Source: Psychrobium sp051201665 (GTDB lineage Bacteria > Pseudomonadota > Gammaproteobacteria > Enterobacterales > Psychrobiaceae). From it: a stretch of DNA of 64,000 bases. The stretch is taken from positions 3,968,001 through 4,032,000 of the forward strand of contig NZ_CP179210.1 in assembly GCF_051201665.1 (NCBI RefSeq), in the 5' to 3' direction. The number at the start of each line of letters is the position of its first letter. The first letter of the stretch is position 1. Of the stretch, positions 49,286 through 59,768 are shown piece by piece. The notes below the pieces were generated by a model, which was given only the letters and a program-made list of their open reading frames with translations, was not told where the DNA came from and searched no databases. A program made the translations under genes and the position numbers.

Positions 49286-50467
49286 TGCCTGAATCATGGC
49301 ATTACGCGGTGTCACTGATGAAGAACAAAAATTAAACAACGATACATCGTAATTATTCTCTTTTAAAAATAATACTCTATCTAACAGCAACCAGCGTTCT
49401 ATTAGTTGCCTAAAAGCATGTGTAACCACTTCTATTCTTCTAATCGTTAAGAATCGTTCACGCCCATTTAACTCGTAGCGTTCATACGCTAGATTATCGG
49501 GTAACGTGATTTTCTTCTGTTGTGCAGCCCAAGCACAAAAGGCTGAAAAACTCCCTGTTAATAGCGATTGCTTTATTGAAGGTAATGACATGTATTCATT
49601 AACGCCACGTACCTCTCGCTGAATTAAATCAAATGCTAATCGCCAACTGACTTCCGTAACACGATGTCGCTTCTCGCGAGAGCCTGAAACAACCGACTGT
49701 TGCATCGACAAGCTCAAATCTTGCTTACTCAGCAATAAGTCACTCGATAACGCCAAACCAGACATAGGGTTATAGTTATTCGTTTGAATGAGATGATAAC
49801 AACAAGGAGCCAATGATAACTGTGACACTTTTTGATAGGCGCCAAGCTTCAACAATCTAACATGTAAATCTCCACAAGCATGCAAAGCAACTGCGTGATG
49901 TTTTGGTGCTAATAAATTCTCAGCCTCAGATGAAAATACATCAACCTGTTCGACATGTTGCGATACTTGATGTTTACGAGCCAGAGTATTGCCCTGCTCA
50001 CACAGTGTAGGTTGCCACTCTAGACTAACAACATTTCGTGACTGCTGGTGACTGAGCAACCGGCCAAGATGCCCTTTTCCCGCACACCACTCTAAAATGG
50101 GTGACTTTTCTAAAGGTATTAAGGCTGCAAATCGTTGTATTTGCGCCCACTTTCTACCTTTAATACCGGTATTAAAGTGCGGTGAAACATCCTCTATAGG
50201 TTGATGACTGTCAGGTAAATTATCAATAATATCGAGTTCTAAATTGATAAGAGAACTTACAAACTGACGCAGTTTTTTATCATCACCATCCAATTCGTCA
50301 ATGTCATTAAGTGAAAGAGACGATAACGCTTGGTTAAGCTTATGATTTTCCTGCCACGGGAGTGCTAGATACGAAAACGGTAATATCTGCCAATATTGCC
50401 GTGTTTTCATTAATAAAGTATCAAGTGATTGGAACTGAGCGTTCCAATCGGCATCATTACTCATCAA
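49268..50467 (-). CDS. SAM-dependent methyltransferase
   Basis: A 399-residue protein with a Rossmann-type methyltransferase motif I, ILEWCAGKGHLGRLL (about 128-142), then VSLEWQPTLC and HACGDLHVRLLKLG-like segments followed by LAPCCYHL, the pattern of the methyltransferase domain 25 group. The N-terminal 100 residues and the C-terminal part are unassigned. The substrate is unknown. It overlaps the end of engB by 11 bp on the same strand, suggesting co-expression with this ribosome-assembly GTPase. Confidence 0.82.
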   Translation of the reverse strand: MMSNDADWNAQFQSLDTLLMKTRQYWQILPFSYLALPWQENHKLNQALSSLSLNDIDELDGDDKKLRQFVSSLINLELDIIDNLPDSHQPIEDVSPHFNTGIKGRKWAQIQRFAALIPLEKSPILEWCAGKGHLGRLLSHQQSRNVVSLEWQPTLCEQGNTLARKHQVSQHVEQVDVFSSEAENLLAPKHHAVALHACGDLHVRLLKLGAYQKVSQLSLAPCCYHLIQTNNYNPMSGLALSSDLLLSKQDLSLSMQQSVVSGSREKRHRVTEVSWRLAFDLIQREVRGVNEYMSLPSIKQSLLTGSFSAFCAWAAQQKKITLPDNLAYERYELNGRERFLTIRRIEVVTHAFRQLIERWLLLDRVLFLKENNYDVSLFNFCSSSVTPRNAMIQAIKKPT

Positions 50468-51122
50468 TCATTTGCTCATCGGCTTCGGCGCTATTATCAA
50501 CCAACTCATCATCAGCTTGTAACCACTGATTCATCACGCTAATAGCTTCCGCTTTACCAATAACTTTTAATGATGAAAAGGCTTGAATGGTAATATCACC
50601 ACCATAGACTTCGCAATCTTTACGTACTTTAAGCACAGCGGCTTTACGAGCACCAGATTTTAATTTATCGCACTTGGTCAACAAACCTAATACAGGAAGG
50701 TCACTCTCTACCGCCCAACGGATCATGTTTACATCTAGATCTTTCAAAGGGTGACGAATATCCATCATCACAACTAAACCGCGCAAACACTGACGATTCT
50801 GTAAATATTCACTTAATGATTTTTGCCATTTAAGCTTCATATCTAACGGTACTTTAGCAAAACCATATCCTGGCAAATCGACTAATCGACGTTGCGGATC
50901 TAGACCAAAGATATTAATCAGCTGTGTTCGACCTGGTGTTTTACTGGTTCGCGCCAAATTCTTTTGCCGAGTAATCGTGTTTAAAGCACTCGACTTACCA
51001 GCGTTGGAGCGGCCTGCAAAGGCTATCTCATATCCAACATCTGCTGGCATATGCATATGAGAAATATTAGGGGCACTCGTTAAAAAAGAGGCCACTTCAA
51101 AGTTTATTTTTAGATCTAACAC
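50457..51122 (-). CDS. engB: Ribosome biogenesis GTPase YihA/YsxC/EngB
   Basis: A GTPase required for 50S assembly. The 221-residue protein has G1 GRSNAGKSS (about 36-44), G3 DLPGYGFA (about 78-85) and G4 TKCD (about 148-151). The start is GTG, with GGAG a suitable distance upstream. The acidic C-terminal tail (DDELVDNSAEADEQMIDE) is longer than in E. coli. It is divergent from the cytochrome c4 gene, a common arrangement in gammaproteobacteria. Confidence 0.95.
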   Translation of the reverse strand: MLDLKINFEVASFLTSAPNISHMHMPADVGYEIAFAGRSNAGKSSALNTITRQKNLARTSKTPGRTQLINIFGLDPQRRLVDLPGYGFAKVPLDMKLKWQKSLSEYLQNRQCLRGLVVMMDIRHPLKDLDVNMIRWAVESDLPVLGLLTKCDKLKSGARKAAVLKVRKDCEVYGGDITIQAFSSLKVIGKAEAISVMNQWLQADDELVDNSAEADEQMIDE

Positions 51123-51274
51123 AATTTTTGCTCCAAAACTTAAGTCAATCAGCTCTTCGCTGATTACTTTTTAATTTTTTCATGTACAATTATGAAAATT
51201 AAAACAAGTTTAGCATGCCTCGATAGCATGTGAGTAATAGCAATCTTAATAATTCCGTAAAAAGTTGAGACGAC

Positions 51275-51880
51275 ATGAAAAATGTAGCAATCGCATTAAC
51301 ACTATTAGTTGGACTAGTTGGTACGGCAAATGCCAAAGGTGATGCAGAAGCTGGTAAAGCTAAGTCAACAACCTGTATGGCTTGTCATGGTCCACAAGGC
51401 AATAAGACACTTCTTAATTCATACCCTAAATTAGCTGGTCAGCACGCAGACTATATTGTAAAGCAGCTTAAAGAATTCAAGTCTGGTGTTCGTAAAGACC
51501 CTACAATGGCTGGCATGGTTGCTGCACTATCTGAGCAAGATATGAAGGATTTGGCAGCATACTATCAATCACAACAAGTGACTGATGGAACAACACCAGA
51601 AAACGTTGTCGCGGTAGCTAAAAAGCTTTATCTAGGCGGTGACATGGAGCGTAAAATTGCATCTTGTATCTCTTGTCACGGGCCGCGCGGTAATGGTAGC
51701 GGCTTAGCTAAGTTCCCTAAAATTGCTAGCCAAAATGCAGAATACGTTGCTGCACAACTTAAGAAGTTCCGTTCAGGTGAACGTATGAATGATCCATCAG
51801 GTATGATGGTCGATACTGCGAAAAAATTAACTGACGCAGAAATTGATGCATTATCTAAATACGTTGGCGGTTTACACTAA
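51275..51880 (+). CDS. Cytochrome c4, diheme
   Basis: A periplasmic electron carrier, usually feeding terminal oxidases. The 201-residue protein has a signal peptide (about 1-20, ending TANA) and two homologous heme domains with CMACH (about 34-38) and CISCH (about 131-135), plus paired distal methionines in MAGMVAALS and PSGMMVD. The heme would be attached by the CcmA-I system encoded at 32-39 kb. It is monocistronic, with a terminator. Confidence 0.94.
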   Translation: MKNVAIALTLLVGLVGTANAKGDAEAGKAKSTTCMACHGPQGNKTLLNSYPKLAGQHADYIVKQLKEFKSGVRKDPTMAGMVAALSEQDMKDLAAYYQSQQVTDGTTPENVVAVAKKLYLGGDMERKIASCISCHGPRGNGSGLAKFPKIASQNAEYVAAQLKKFRSGERMNDPSGMMVDTAKKLTDAEIDALSKYVGGLH

Positions 51881-51903
51881 TCCAATTATTTAGTTTATTA
51901 GAG

Positions 51904-51930
51904 AGGCAAGCTTAATCGCTTGCCTTTTTT
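51904..51930 (+). terminator. Terminator after cytochrome c4
   Basis: AGGCAAGC and GCTTGCCT form an 8-bp stem followed by TTTTT. Confidence 0.88.
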
Positions 51931-52166
51931 GATCGCGTTAAATAAAAATTCACGCTAATCAGTATGTTTAATACGTGTAGGTAACATTTAAACAATCAGG
52001 CTAATTTTATTGTTATGACGAATTAAGTCACAATATAAAATATTGATTAGTGAAGCTCACTGCCCTCTCCAACGTCCTGAATACACTCTCTATCATTCAT
52101 TGTATTATCGAATAATGTTTCTTAGGTAAGATATATTATCCCTAAACTAATTTTTGAGATATGTAA
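51931..52166. other. Intergenic stretch, no gene seen
   Basis: About 235 AT-rich bases between the cytochrome terminator and the fourth 157-bp repeat. No ORF, hairpin or promoter stands out. Confidence 0.5.
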
Positions 52167-52322
52167 TACAATTGCATTAAGTAAGTGATCTTGTTGTGCG
52201 TAGAGAAAATCAGCTAAAACAAGGCGCTCGATTGACTAATAGCTGGCTATTAGGATTGAGAGCAACGCCATTTTAGTTAATTTTAACAAGTACAAGTGGG
52301 CAAATATTTAATGCAATTGGTA
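52167..52322 (-). repeat. 157-bp palindromic repeat, copy 4 (reverse)
   Basis: Near-full copy (156 bp): the left end reads TACAATTGCATTAA, one C short of the consensus, and the right end is TTAATGCAATTGGTA. The interior is identical to the other copies. It lies about 100 bp beyond the tuf terminator. Confidence 0.92.
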
Positions 52323-52420
52323 TAAGTACTTAGGTTTGTCGGAAACAAGAACCTGACCGTTCATCCTCGACTCTAGCTCCTGCTTGGCTCTACCTCCTAA
52401 ATCCATTTAGTCGTGAACAT

Positions 52421-52450
52421 AAAAAAAGGCCACCGAAGTGACCTTTTTTC
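52421..52450 (-). terminator. Terminator after tuf
   Basis: On the minus strand, AAAAAAGGTCAC and GTGGCCTTTTTT enclose a TTCG tetraloop, with a terminal T-run. Confidence 0.93.
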
Positions 52451-52478
52451 TAAGTATGGTATTTAGCTAAGCTAAATA

Positions 52479-53663
52479 TTAGTCCATGATCTTAGCAACA
52501 ACACCAGCACCTACTGTACGGCCACCTTCACGGATAGCGAAACGTAGACCTTCGTCCATTGCGATTGGGCAGATTAGCTCAACAACAAACTTAAGGTTAT
52601 CACCTGGCATTACCATTTCTACGCCTTCTGGAAGCTCTACAGCACCAGTTACGTCAGTTGTACGGAAGTAGAACTGTGGACGGTAACCTTTGAAGAATGG
52701 AGTATGACGACCACCTTCATCTTTGCTTAGTACGTATACTTCTGATTCGAACTTAGTATGTGGAGTGATTGTACCTGGCTTAACAAGTACTTGACCACGT
52801 TCGATGTCTTCACGCTTAACGCCACGTAGAAGAACACCAACGTTCTCACCAGCACGACCTTCGTCAAGAAGCTTACGGAACATTTCAACACCAGTACAAG
52901 TTGACTCTGTAGTCTCTTTGATACCAACGATTTCTACTGCGTCACCTACGTTAACGATACCACGCTCAACACGACCAGTTACAACTGTACCACGACCTGA
53001 AATTGAGAATACATCTTCAATTGGTAGTAGGAATGGCTTATCGATGTCACGCTCTGGCTCTGGGATGTAGCTGTCTAGTGCTTCTGCAAGCTCAACAACT
53101 TTAGCTGGCCAGTCACCTTCGCCTTCTAGGGCTTTAAGTGCTGAACCTTGAATTACTGGTAAATCATCACCTGGGAATTCGTATTCTGAAAGAAGTTCAC
53201 GAACTTCCATTTCTACTAGCTCTAATAACTCTTCGTCATCAACCATGTCACATTTGTTCATGAATACGATGATGAAAGGTACGCCAACCTGACGTGAAAG
53301 CAAGATGTGCTCACGTGTTTGTGGCATTGGACCATCTGTAGCAGCAACTACTAAGATAGCGCCATCCATTTGAGCAGCACCAGTGATCATGTTTTTAACG
53401 TAATCGGCGTGACCTGGACAATCTACGTGAGCGTAGTGACGTGATGGAGTATCGTACTCAACGTGAGAAGTAGAGATAGTTATACCACGTGCTTTCTCTT
53501 CAGGAGCGTTATCGATTTGATCGAATGCTTTAACGTCGCCGCCGTAAGTTTCAGCAAGTACTTTAGTAATTGCAGCAGTTAGAGTTGTTTTACCGTGGTC
53601 AACGTGGCCGATAGTACCAACGTTAACGTGTGGCTTGGAGCGATCAAATTTTTCTTTAGACAT
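52479..53663 (-). CDS. tuf: Translation elongation factor Tu
   Basis: Delivers aminoacyl-tRNA to the ribosome. The 394-residue protein has G1 GHVDHGKTT (about 19-27), the switch segment ARGITISTSHVEYDT, G3 DCPGHADY (about 81-88) and G4 NKCD (about 136-139). Lying 3' of the Thr-Tyr-Gly-Thr tRNA cluster, it corresponds to tufB of E. coli. Unlike E. coli, secE-nusG does not follow; a terminator and a 157-bp repeat do. A second tuf may exist elsewhere. Confidence 0.97.
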   Translation of the reverse strand: MSKEKFDRSKPHVNVGTIGHVDHGKTTLTAAITKVLAETYGGDVKAFDQIDNAPEEKARGITISTSHVEYDTPSRHYAHVDCPGHADYVKNMITGAAQMDGAILVVAATDGPMPQTREHILLSRQVGVPFIIVFMNKCDMVDDEELLELVEMEVRELLSEYEFPGDDLPVIQGSALKALEGEGDWPAKVVELAEALDSYIPEPERDIDKPFLLPIEDVFSISGRGTVVTGRVERGIVNVGDAVEIVGIKETTESTCTGVEMFRKLLDEGRAGENVGVLLRGVKREDIERGQVLVKPGTITPHTKFESEVYVLSKDEGGRHTPFFKGYRPQFYFRTTDVTGAVELPEGVEMVMPGDNLKFVVELICPIAMDEGLRFAIREGGRTVGAGVVAKIMD

Positions 53664-53866
53664 GATGTAGCCTCATTCAGATGATAATACAGGTGGTCAT
53701 TGAACCACTTGCGATTTTAGTGTCGGATTATAATACCAATTATTAAAAAGATCTAACGATGAGATTACTTTTTTTACAATTAGTAATAGATAAGTCAAAA
53801 ATAATTGAATTTTTATAATAGGGAAAATTTTTAGAAGTATTACAAGATAATAAGATAGATAAGAAA

Positions 53867-53942
<76 letters not shown>

Positions 53943-53956
53943 AATTTTAATTCAGA

Positions 53957-54030
53957 TGGAGCAGACGGCGGGAATCGAACCCGCAGCATTAGCTTGGAAG
54001 GCTAAGGTATTACCACTATACGACGTCTGC
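53957..54030 (-). tRNA. tRNA-Gly (TCC)
   Basis: 74 nt including CCA. The acceptor starts GCAGACG, the anticodon loop CTTCCAA carries TCC, and the T-arm is GCGGGTTCGATTCCCGC. Confidence 0.95.
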
Positions 54031-54163
54031 TTTATGGAACTTTAAGTCTAGCTATTCTAGTTTAAAAGTTACTGCTAGAACGTGTAGAAGATACAAATTT
54101 CTATAACTTAATATCGTACTTTGAAACCATTTTTTAATATGGTTATCTGCTTCGTAAGAAAAA

Positions 54164-54248
<85 letters not shown>

Positions 54249-54275
54249 AGATTTTTCATACTACATTGAAACGAA

Positions 54276-54351
<76 letters not shown>

Positions 54352-54371
54352 GTTCCGTTTCAGTGGGGCGT

Positions 54372-54400
54372 ATATTAGTGATTTGAATTGCCCAATGCAA
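54372..54400 (-). promoter_or_regulatory. Promoter of the tRNA-tuf unit
   Basis: Minus strand: -35 TTGCAT (54395-54400), 17-bp spacer, -10 TAATAT (54372-54377), then a GC-rich discriminator ACGCCCC, typical of stringently controlled tRNA promoters. Confidence 0.68.
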
Positions 54401-54470
54401 ACACTTTTTTCAAAAAAAACCACTTTTTTAATAAAAAGCTGACCAAGTGTTCAAATACAACGCAATAAGA

Positions 54471-55229
54471 CTATTTAACGTACAAAATCAACCCTTCTAA
54501 AACCAGATGAGGCCTATTTAAACCAAGTTCTACTATTTCTGGCGGTAAATGATTAATACCGCCCCCTGTTAAATAGAGCGTTGGTTCTTCATGATCGATA
54601 AACATCGATTTAGCTTTTTGAATAGCATAAAGCACAGTACCTGCCAGCGCCGCGCGACTACCATTTTGAACACAAGCTTTAGTGTTGGTGCCCATGGTTA
54701 GTTCATCTCCATGATGACCACCAGCCCGAACCAGTGCGGTATGCTCCGTAAGTGCCAAATTCATTAATCTAAAACCGGGGCTAATCCAACCGCCTAAATG
54801 CATGCCATTAGCATCAACAACATCAACTGTCATTGCGGTGCCTATATCAATGACGACAACGGGACCATTAGCATCTTTATAAGCCGCTAGAAATGCAAGC
54901 CATCTATCTATACCAAGCTTTGTTGGCGCATCGTAACTATTGGTAACACCAAATGCTTGAGCAGGACTCGTAATTTGTTGATAACGTACGTTCAGCTTTT
55001 TAGATAACGCTTTAACGTGCTGATAATTTTTGCGGTCACCAACGTTAGAATAAATAATTTGCTCGACATTACCGATCTTTTCTCGATTAGGGCGATAACA
55101 AAAACTAGTTACACTATAACTACCTAAATAGTGCATACCCGTGACGCCGCCTTTAGCATCAAGGTGCAGTTGCGCCGCCTTTAATTTACTATTACCAATC
55201 TCGATGAGTAATTTAACGCTTGCTGTCAT
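54471..55229 (-). CDS. coaX: Type III pantothenate kinase CoaX
   Basis: First step of coenzyme A synthesis, phosphorylating pantothenate; this ASKHA-fold form replaces CoaA. The 252-residue protein has an N-terminal phosphate motif (LLIEIGNSKLKAA), LGIDRWLAFLAAY (about 108-120), VVIDIGTAMTVDVVD (about 125-139) and GGWISPGFRLM (about 146-156). It overlaps birA by 4 bp. Confidence 0.95.
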   Translation of the reverse strand: MTASVKLLIEIGNSKLKAAQLHLDAKGGVTGMHYLGSYSVTSFCYRPNREKIGNVEQIIYSNVGDRKNYQHVKALSKKLNVRYQQITSPAQAFGVTNSYDAPTKLGIDRWLAFLAAYKDANGPVVVIDIGTAMTVDVVDANGMHLGGWISPGFRLMNLALTEHTALVRAGGHHGDELTMGTNTKACVQNGSRAALAGTVLYAIQKAKSMFIDHEEPTLYLTGGGINHLPPEIVELGLNRPHLVLEGLILYVK

Positions 55230-56212
55230 GATGATATTTTTCTCAAAGAAATTTCGCCGCCGAAAAATGATTGTACTTGCTGCTCAACCTCTAATAGCAA
55301 ACCGCCTTGAGCATCAGCCCCTTTTGCAATACCTGTCACTTGTCGTTGTCCCATTTGTAACTGTACATGTTGATTGATAAAGCAATCATGCTGATGCCAA
55401 CGGTCAACAAAAGCACTAAAGCCAAACGACTCAAATTCAGTTAACAGCGTCATAAGATGAGACAAGATCCGACCAGCAATGTGATTTCTACTTAGTGACA
55501 ATCCAACCTCATCAATATCTGCGTAAGGTTGATCAATCTCTTTAGTTACCGCATCCGGTAGATGCACATTGATGCCGACACCGATAATGATATCGCAACT
55601 ATCAACACCTTGCCCCTCTAACTCCACTAAAATACCTGCCAATTTTCGCCCTTGATAATACACATCGTTTGGCCACTTTAAGCCTAAATTAGGGATCCCT
55701 AACTCCGCAAGGGCTTCAACTATCGCAATACCAACAACTAAACTCAGCCCAGTTGTAGCGCTGATGCCTTGCTCAAACCGCCAGTGCGTAGAAAAATATA
55801 AACTAGCACCTAGTGGAGATACCCATTGTTTACCGCGTCGGCCACGACCTTGGGTTTGCGCTTCACTGAAAATAGTCGTGCCTGACGGGCTATTTGCTAA
55901 TTCGCCAGCGGCTATTGCTTCTTTTATCCAATTATTGGTTGAATCAATGACTGTTTTTACTTTTATAGGAGCAGCTAAAGAGCTAAGTGCCGCGTGACTA
56001 ATAGCCTCACTATTAAGTAGCTCGATTGGAACAGTTAGCCGATGGCCTTTCCCAGTCACCGAATAAACATCTAAGCCCAATTTCTGCAATGCCTGAATAT
56101 GCTTACCAATAGCGGCGCGGCTAATGTTATTAGCTTCACCCAATTGTTCTCCAGAACAAAACTCACCACTTGCTAAAGCATTTAAAATATTTTGAGTAAT
56201 GTGATTAAACAT
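55226..56212 (-). CDS. birA: Biotin-protein ligase / biotin operon repressor BirA
   Basis: Attaches biotin to carboxylase subunits and, with its DNA-binding domain, represses biotin synthesis. The 328-residue bifunctional form has an N-terminal winged HTH (GEQLGEANNISRAAIGKHI, about 22-40), the ligase motif GRGRRGKQWVSP (about 122-133), GLKWPNDVYYQGRKLAGILV (about 183-202) and a C-terminal SH3-like domain. It overlaps murB by 8 bp and coaX by 4 bp. Confidence 0.96.
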   Translation of the reverse strand: MFNHITQNILNALASGEFCSGEQLGEANNISRAAIGKHIQALQKLGLDVYSVTGKGHRLTVPIELLNSEAISHAALSSLAAPIKVKTVIDSTNNWIKEAIAAGELANSPSGTTIFSEAQTQGRGRRGKQWVSPLGASLYFSTHWRFEQGISATTGLSLVVGIAIVEALAELGIPNLGLKWPNDVYYQGRKLAGILVELEGQGVDSCDIIIGVGINVHLPDAVTKEIDQPYADIDEVGLSLSRNHIAGRILSHLMTLLTEFESFGFSAFVDRWHQHDCFINQHVQLQMGQRQVTGIAKGADAQGGLLLEVEQQVQSFFGGEISLRKISS

Positions 56213-57236
56213 TTTGTTCCTTAGTTAACAGCCCTAATGTGCTATAACCTTGACTGCCTATGATATTCACTTCAGGTTCCAAGGTTACCCCATATTCTTG
56301 AGTAACCCGCTCAATAATAGATTGTGCGAGTGCCATAACATCGCGACTGGTTGCATTGTCTTTGTTAACTAACACTAACGCTTGGTTTTCATGAACTGCT
56401 GCGCCGCCAATTTGATGCCCCTTCAACCCGAGTTGATCAATGAGCCAACCAGCAGCAAGTTTCACTTCATGCCCTACCTTATATTGTGGCATTGCCGAAT
56501 AGTTTGATTTGAGCGCTTGAGCATGATGAGCACTAACAATAGGATTTTTGAAAAAGCTGCCGACGTTAGGGAGCACATCAGGATCCGGTAATTTATTATT
56601 GCGCACTCTCATTACTTCATTAGCAACAGATAACGGCGTCGGTTCATTACTTAATTCTCTCGACCATGCTTTTAATTCACCGTAATTAAGCACAGCTTGC
56701 CATTGCTTTGGTAACTTAAACACAACATGATGAATAAAATAGTAACGATTGGTTTTAAAAAAACTTTCACGATAAGCAAACTGACACTGTTGATGGTTAA
56801 AAATAACCTCGTCACCCGTTCGTAAGTCTGTGGCCATCACAGATTCACAAACCTCAGCTAATTCTACGCCATAGGCACCAATATTTTGAACTGGCGCCGC
56901 ACCGACACTGCCGGGAATGAGTGCTAAGTTTTCTAGCCCACCAATTCCTTGCTGTGCGCAATGCATAACAAATTGATGCCAATTCTCGCCACCAGCAACT
57001 TTAAAGTAATGATTATTTTTATCCTGCCAATGTTCAATACCATGCAACTGATTATGAATTATAGTGCCATCAAAAGTGTCACAAAATAGCATGTTAGAAC
57101 CACCACCTAGCACAAGAAATGGCCGTGTTAGTGGCATACATTCTTTGAGCTGTTCCAGCTCTTTCACCGCAAGGAAATTGCTCGCAGACGCCTTTAATGC
57201 AAAGGTATTTAATAAATGTAGAGACGTGGTTGCCAT
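56205..57236 (-). CDS. murB: UDP-N-acetylenolpyruvoylglucosamine reductase
   Basis: A FAD enzyme reducing UDP-GlcNAc-enolpyruvate to UDP-MurNAc in peptidoglycan synthesis. The 343-residue type I protein has the FAD-binding VLGGGSNMLF (about 42-51), LIPGSVGAAPVQNIGAYGVE (about 106-125), NVGSFFKNP (about 225-233) and AGWLIDQLGLKGHQIGGAAV (about 264-283). It heads the murB-birA-coaX unit seen in many gammaproteobacteria just before the tRNA-tufB cluster. Confidence 0.96.
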   Translation of the reverse strand: MATTSLHLLNTFALKASASNFLAVKELEQLKECMPLTRPFLVLGGGSNMLFCDTFDGTIIHNQLHGIEHWQDKNNHYFKVAGGENWHQFVMHCAQQGIGGLENLALIPGSVGAAPVQNIGAYGVELAEVCESVMATDLRTGDEVIFNHQQCQFAYRESFFKTNRYYFIHHVVFKLPKQWQAVLNYGELKAWSRELSNEPTPLSVANEVMRVRNNKLPDPDVLPNVGSFFKNPIVSAHHAQALKSNYSAMPQYKVGHEVKLAAGWLIDQLGLKGHQIGGAAVHENQALVLVNKDNATSRDVMALAQSIIERVTQEYGVTLEPEVNIIGSQGYSTLGLLTKEQNV

Positions 57237-57337
57237 ATCATTGCTTATCTAAATAATTACAGCGGCAGTTTAAAGTAAATTAGCGGTTATGAACAGAATA
57301 GAGCGCGACAGAGGTGCCGCGCTGTGAAACTTATGGA

Positions 57338-59755
57338 TTAAATAAGTTCTTTAATGAGCGTATATAAATCAGATTCAATAGCAGCTGCAGTCACTTCGCG
57401 CCCCGCACCTGGGCCTCTGATGATTAACGGGTTATCTTGATACCATTGGCTTGTCACTAAAAATACATTGTCTGACGGCGTTAAAGATGCCAATGCATGG
57501 TCGCTCGCAAGTTGTTGCAAACCAACAGACGCATGGCACTGTCCATTTACCCATTCAAACTGGGCAACATAGCGCACGACTTCGTTACTCTTAGCAGCTT
57601 GATTAAATTGAGTAGACATTATTTCGTCCATCTCTGTTACGCGCGCTAAGAATTCATCCAGTGGAATATCTCGTAACGCCTGTGGCACCATAGATTCAAT
57701 AGCAATATCATCTAACTCAATATCTAGGCCACATTCACGCGCTAAAATCAGTAGTTTTCGTTGCTTATCTTTTCCAGATAAATCATCACGAGGATCTGGC
57801 TCTGTAATACCAAGCGCTAATGCTTTTAGTAATAAAGCAGAAAACGGTTGTTGATTATCGAAGTTTTCAAATAACCAGCTCAAGGTACCAGAAAATACGC
57901 CGCTAATGCCTAAGACTTTATCACCGCTATGATGCAAATCATTAATAGAATGTAAAATAGGTAAACCAGCCCCCACACTAGCGTTATATAACCATTTACA
58001 ATTATTACTGTACGCCAATTGTTTAATGTCTTTATAAAAACTCAACGGTGCAGAGCCAGCAAGCTTATTTGCGCTGATTAAATGACAACCAGCATCCAAA
58101 AGCGCTGGATACAGATTTGTTAGTCCTTGATCAGCACTTATATCTAAGACAATCAGATCATCAAATGGATGACTCGACAATGTTGAGACAACGTCTGACT
58201 GAGTAATCAAACCTGCATCATTGGTAAAATACGATTGCCAATCGCCTGCGTCAATTCCTGAAAAATCGACAACGGTACCCTTTGAGCGCCCGACCGCAAT
58301 CAATGGTAACGACAAATTAAAGGAGTTCTCTAATTTATCTTGTTGTTCTTGAAAAAGACTAAGCCATTGTTGGCCAATATTACCGGCTCCCATTAACGCA
58401 ACACCAATCCGCTTTGGCGAACTGTAAATTTTTTGATGCAATAGATAAGCAAGAATATTAACGCGATTCTCTGGCACGATAGCACTTAAACTCATGCCAT
58501 TCTCAGACAGAACGATTGGCCACTGTGATTCTTTCGCAAAAATCTTCGTAAATATTTTCCGGTACCAAGACACTCCAGCATCTAGTAACGAAATCACGCC
58601 ACAGCTTTTCTCAACATAGAAGTTATCAACGTTATTCGATGCTAAAAAAGCGTCGAAATTGGCACATACTTCTAGGCGAATCACCACCGCAATTTTTTCA
58701 TTGTGCTGAGTCACCAATAACGGAAAAAATCCATTATCTTCGAGATCAATAATCAATTCTTGATTAACACTCGTATTGTCAAAAATATATAACGAAATAT
58801 CTTTCGATCCATTAACAATACAATCACCAACATGACCTAATCGGCGGCCTATTTCAGTAAATGCAGCATCCGGCGTAAAACTACTGCGGACACGCAAGGC
58901 GATATTATCTTTTGCTAAAGGCTGTAGGGTTCTATGATGTAGGACAGGATTTCCTAACCGTGCCAGCTCTTCAGCTTCAGCTAAACTAAGCTGTTCAATC
59001 AGGGCTGCTTCATTGATTAAATTTGGGTCGGCACTATAAACACCAGCGACATCAGTCCAAATATTTACCGTACTAGCACCTGCTAATTTAGCAATCAACG
59101 TTGCACTATAATCGCTACCATTGCGGCCAAGCGTCAACGTTTGGTTATCTTGATTGCGGCAAATAAATCCGGTAATGACTCGTTGCGACGAACGTTTATT
59201 GTGGCATAACTCTTGAAATTGCTGTTGTGATAAAGCTTCATCAACAACCGGTGAAACATCACCTTTAGCAACTAAAAATTGGCGAGCATCGATGGCGCAG
59301 CTTTTACGGCCTTTCTCATTTAAGACAGCAGATAACAATCGAGATGACCATACTTCACCACAAGCAACGATACTATTTGCGGTGTAGCTGTCGATACTCT
59401 CGTAACATAACCAGCTACCTAATGCGTCTAATTCATTATCAAGCAAACCGAGAACGTCTTGAGGTTCTTGCAGTAACTCCTCCACCAATTGACGTTGAAA
59501 TTGGCGTAATTTATTGAGAGTATGATGATAGTCGATGCCTTGCTCGGCCATATCGATAAGCGATAACAAGTTGTTGGTCGTTTTACCGGCTGCAGATACC
59601 ACAACAAGATCATGGGGATGACCATACTGCATTAATAAACCAGCTACGCGCTGATAACACGCTGGGTCAGCTAAACTGCTGCCACCAAACTTGTGTAACG
59701 TAATAACTTCATCATTAGGATTTGAAGAAGGTAAAGGGCTTACGCTGTCGCTCAT
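57338..59755 (-). CDS. metL: Bifunctional aspartokinase II / homoserine dehydrogenase II
   Basis: Catalyses two steps from aspartate towards homoserine for methionine synthesis. The 805-residue fusion has an N-terminal kinase (TLHKFGGSSLADPACY, about 19-34; TLGRNGSDYSATLIAKLAGA), a linker with degenerate ACT repeats and a C-terminal dehydrogenase (ALMGAGNIGQQWLSLF, about 458-473; GVFSGTLSWLF; DPRDDLSGKDKQRKL). It starts 13 bp after metB, giving the E. coli-like metBL operon under MetJ control. Confidence 0.96.
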   Translation of the reverse strand: MSDSVSPLPSSNPNDEVITLHKFGGSSLADPACYQRVAGLLMQYGHPHDLVVVSAAGKTTNNLLSLIDMAEQGIDYHHTLNKLRQFQRQLVEELLQEPQDVLGLLDNELDALGSWLCYESIDSYTANSIVACGEVWSSRLLSAVLNEKGRKSCAIDARQFLVAKGDVSPVVDEALSQQQFQELCHNKRSSQRVITGFICRNQDNQTLTLGRNGSDYSATLIAKLAGASTVNIWTDVAGVYSADPNLINEAALIEQLSLAEAEELARLGNPVLHHRTLQPLAKDNIALRVRSSFTPDAAFTEIGRRLGHVGDCIVNGSKDISLYIFDNTSVNQELIIDLEDNGFFPLLVTQHNEKIAVVIRLEVCANFDAFLASNNVDNFYVEKSCGVISLLDAGVSWYRKIFTKIFAKESQWPIVLSENGMSLSAIVPENRVNILAYLLHQKIYSSPKRIGVALMGAGNIGQQWLSLFQEQQDKLENSFNLSLPLIAVGRSKGTVVDFSGIDAGDWQSYFTNDAGLITQSDVVSTLSSHPFDDLIVLDISADQGLTNLYPALLDAGCHLISANKLAGSAPLSFYKDIKQLAYSNNCKWLYNASVGAGLPILHSINDLHHSGDKVLGISGVFSGTLSWLFENFDNQQPFSALLLKALALGITEPDPRDDLSGKDKQRKLLILARECGLDIELDDIAIESMVPQALRDIPLDEFLARVTEMDEIMSTQFNQAAKSNEVVRYVAQFEWVNGQCHASVGLQQLASDHALASLTPSDNVFLVTSQWYQDNPLIIRGPGAGREVTAAAIESDLYTLIKELI

Positions 59756-59768
59756 AATGTTCTCTAAC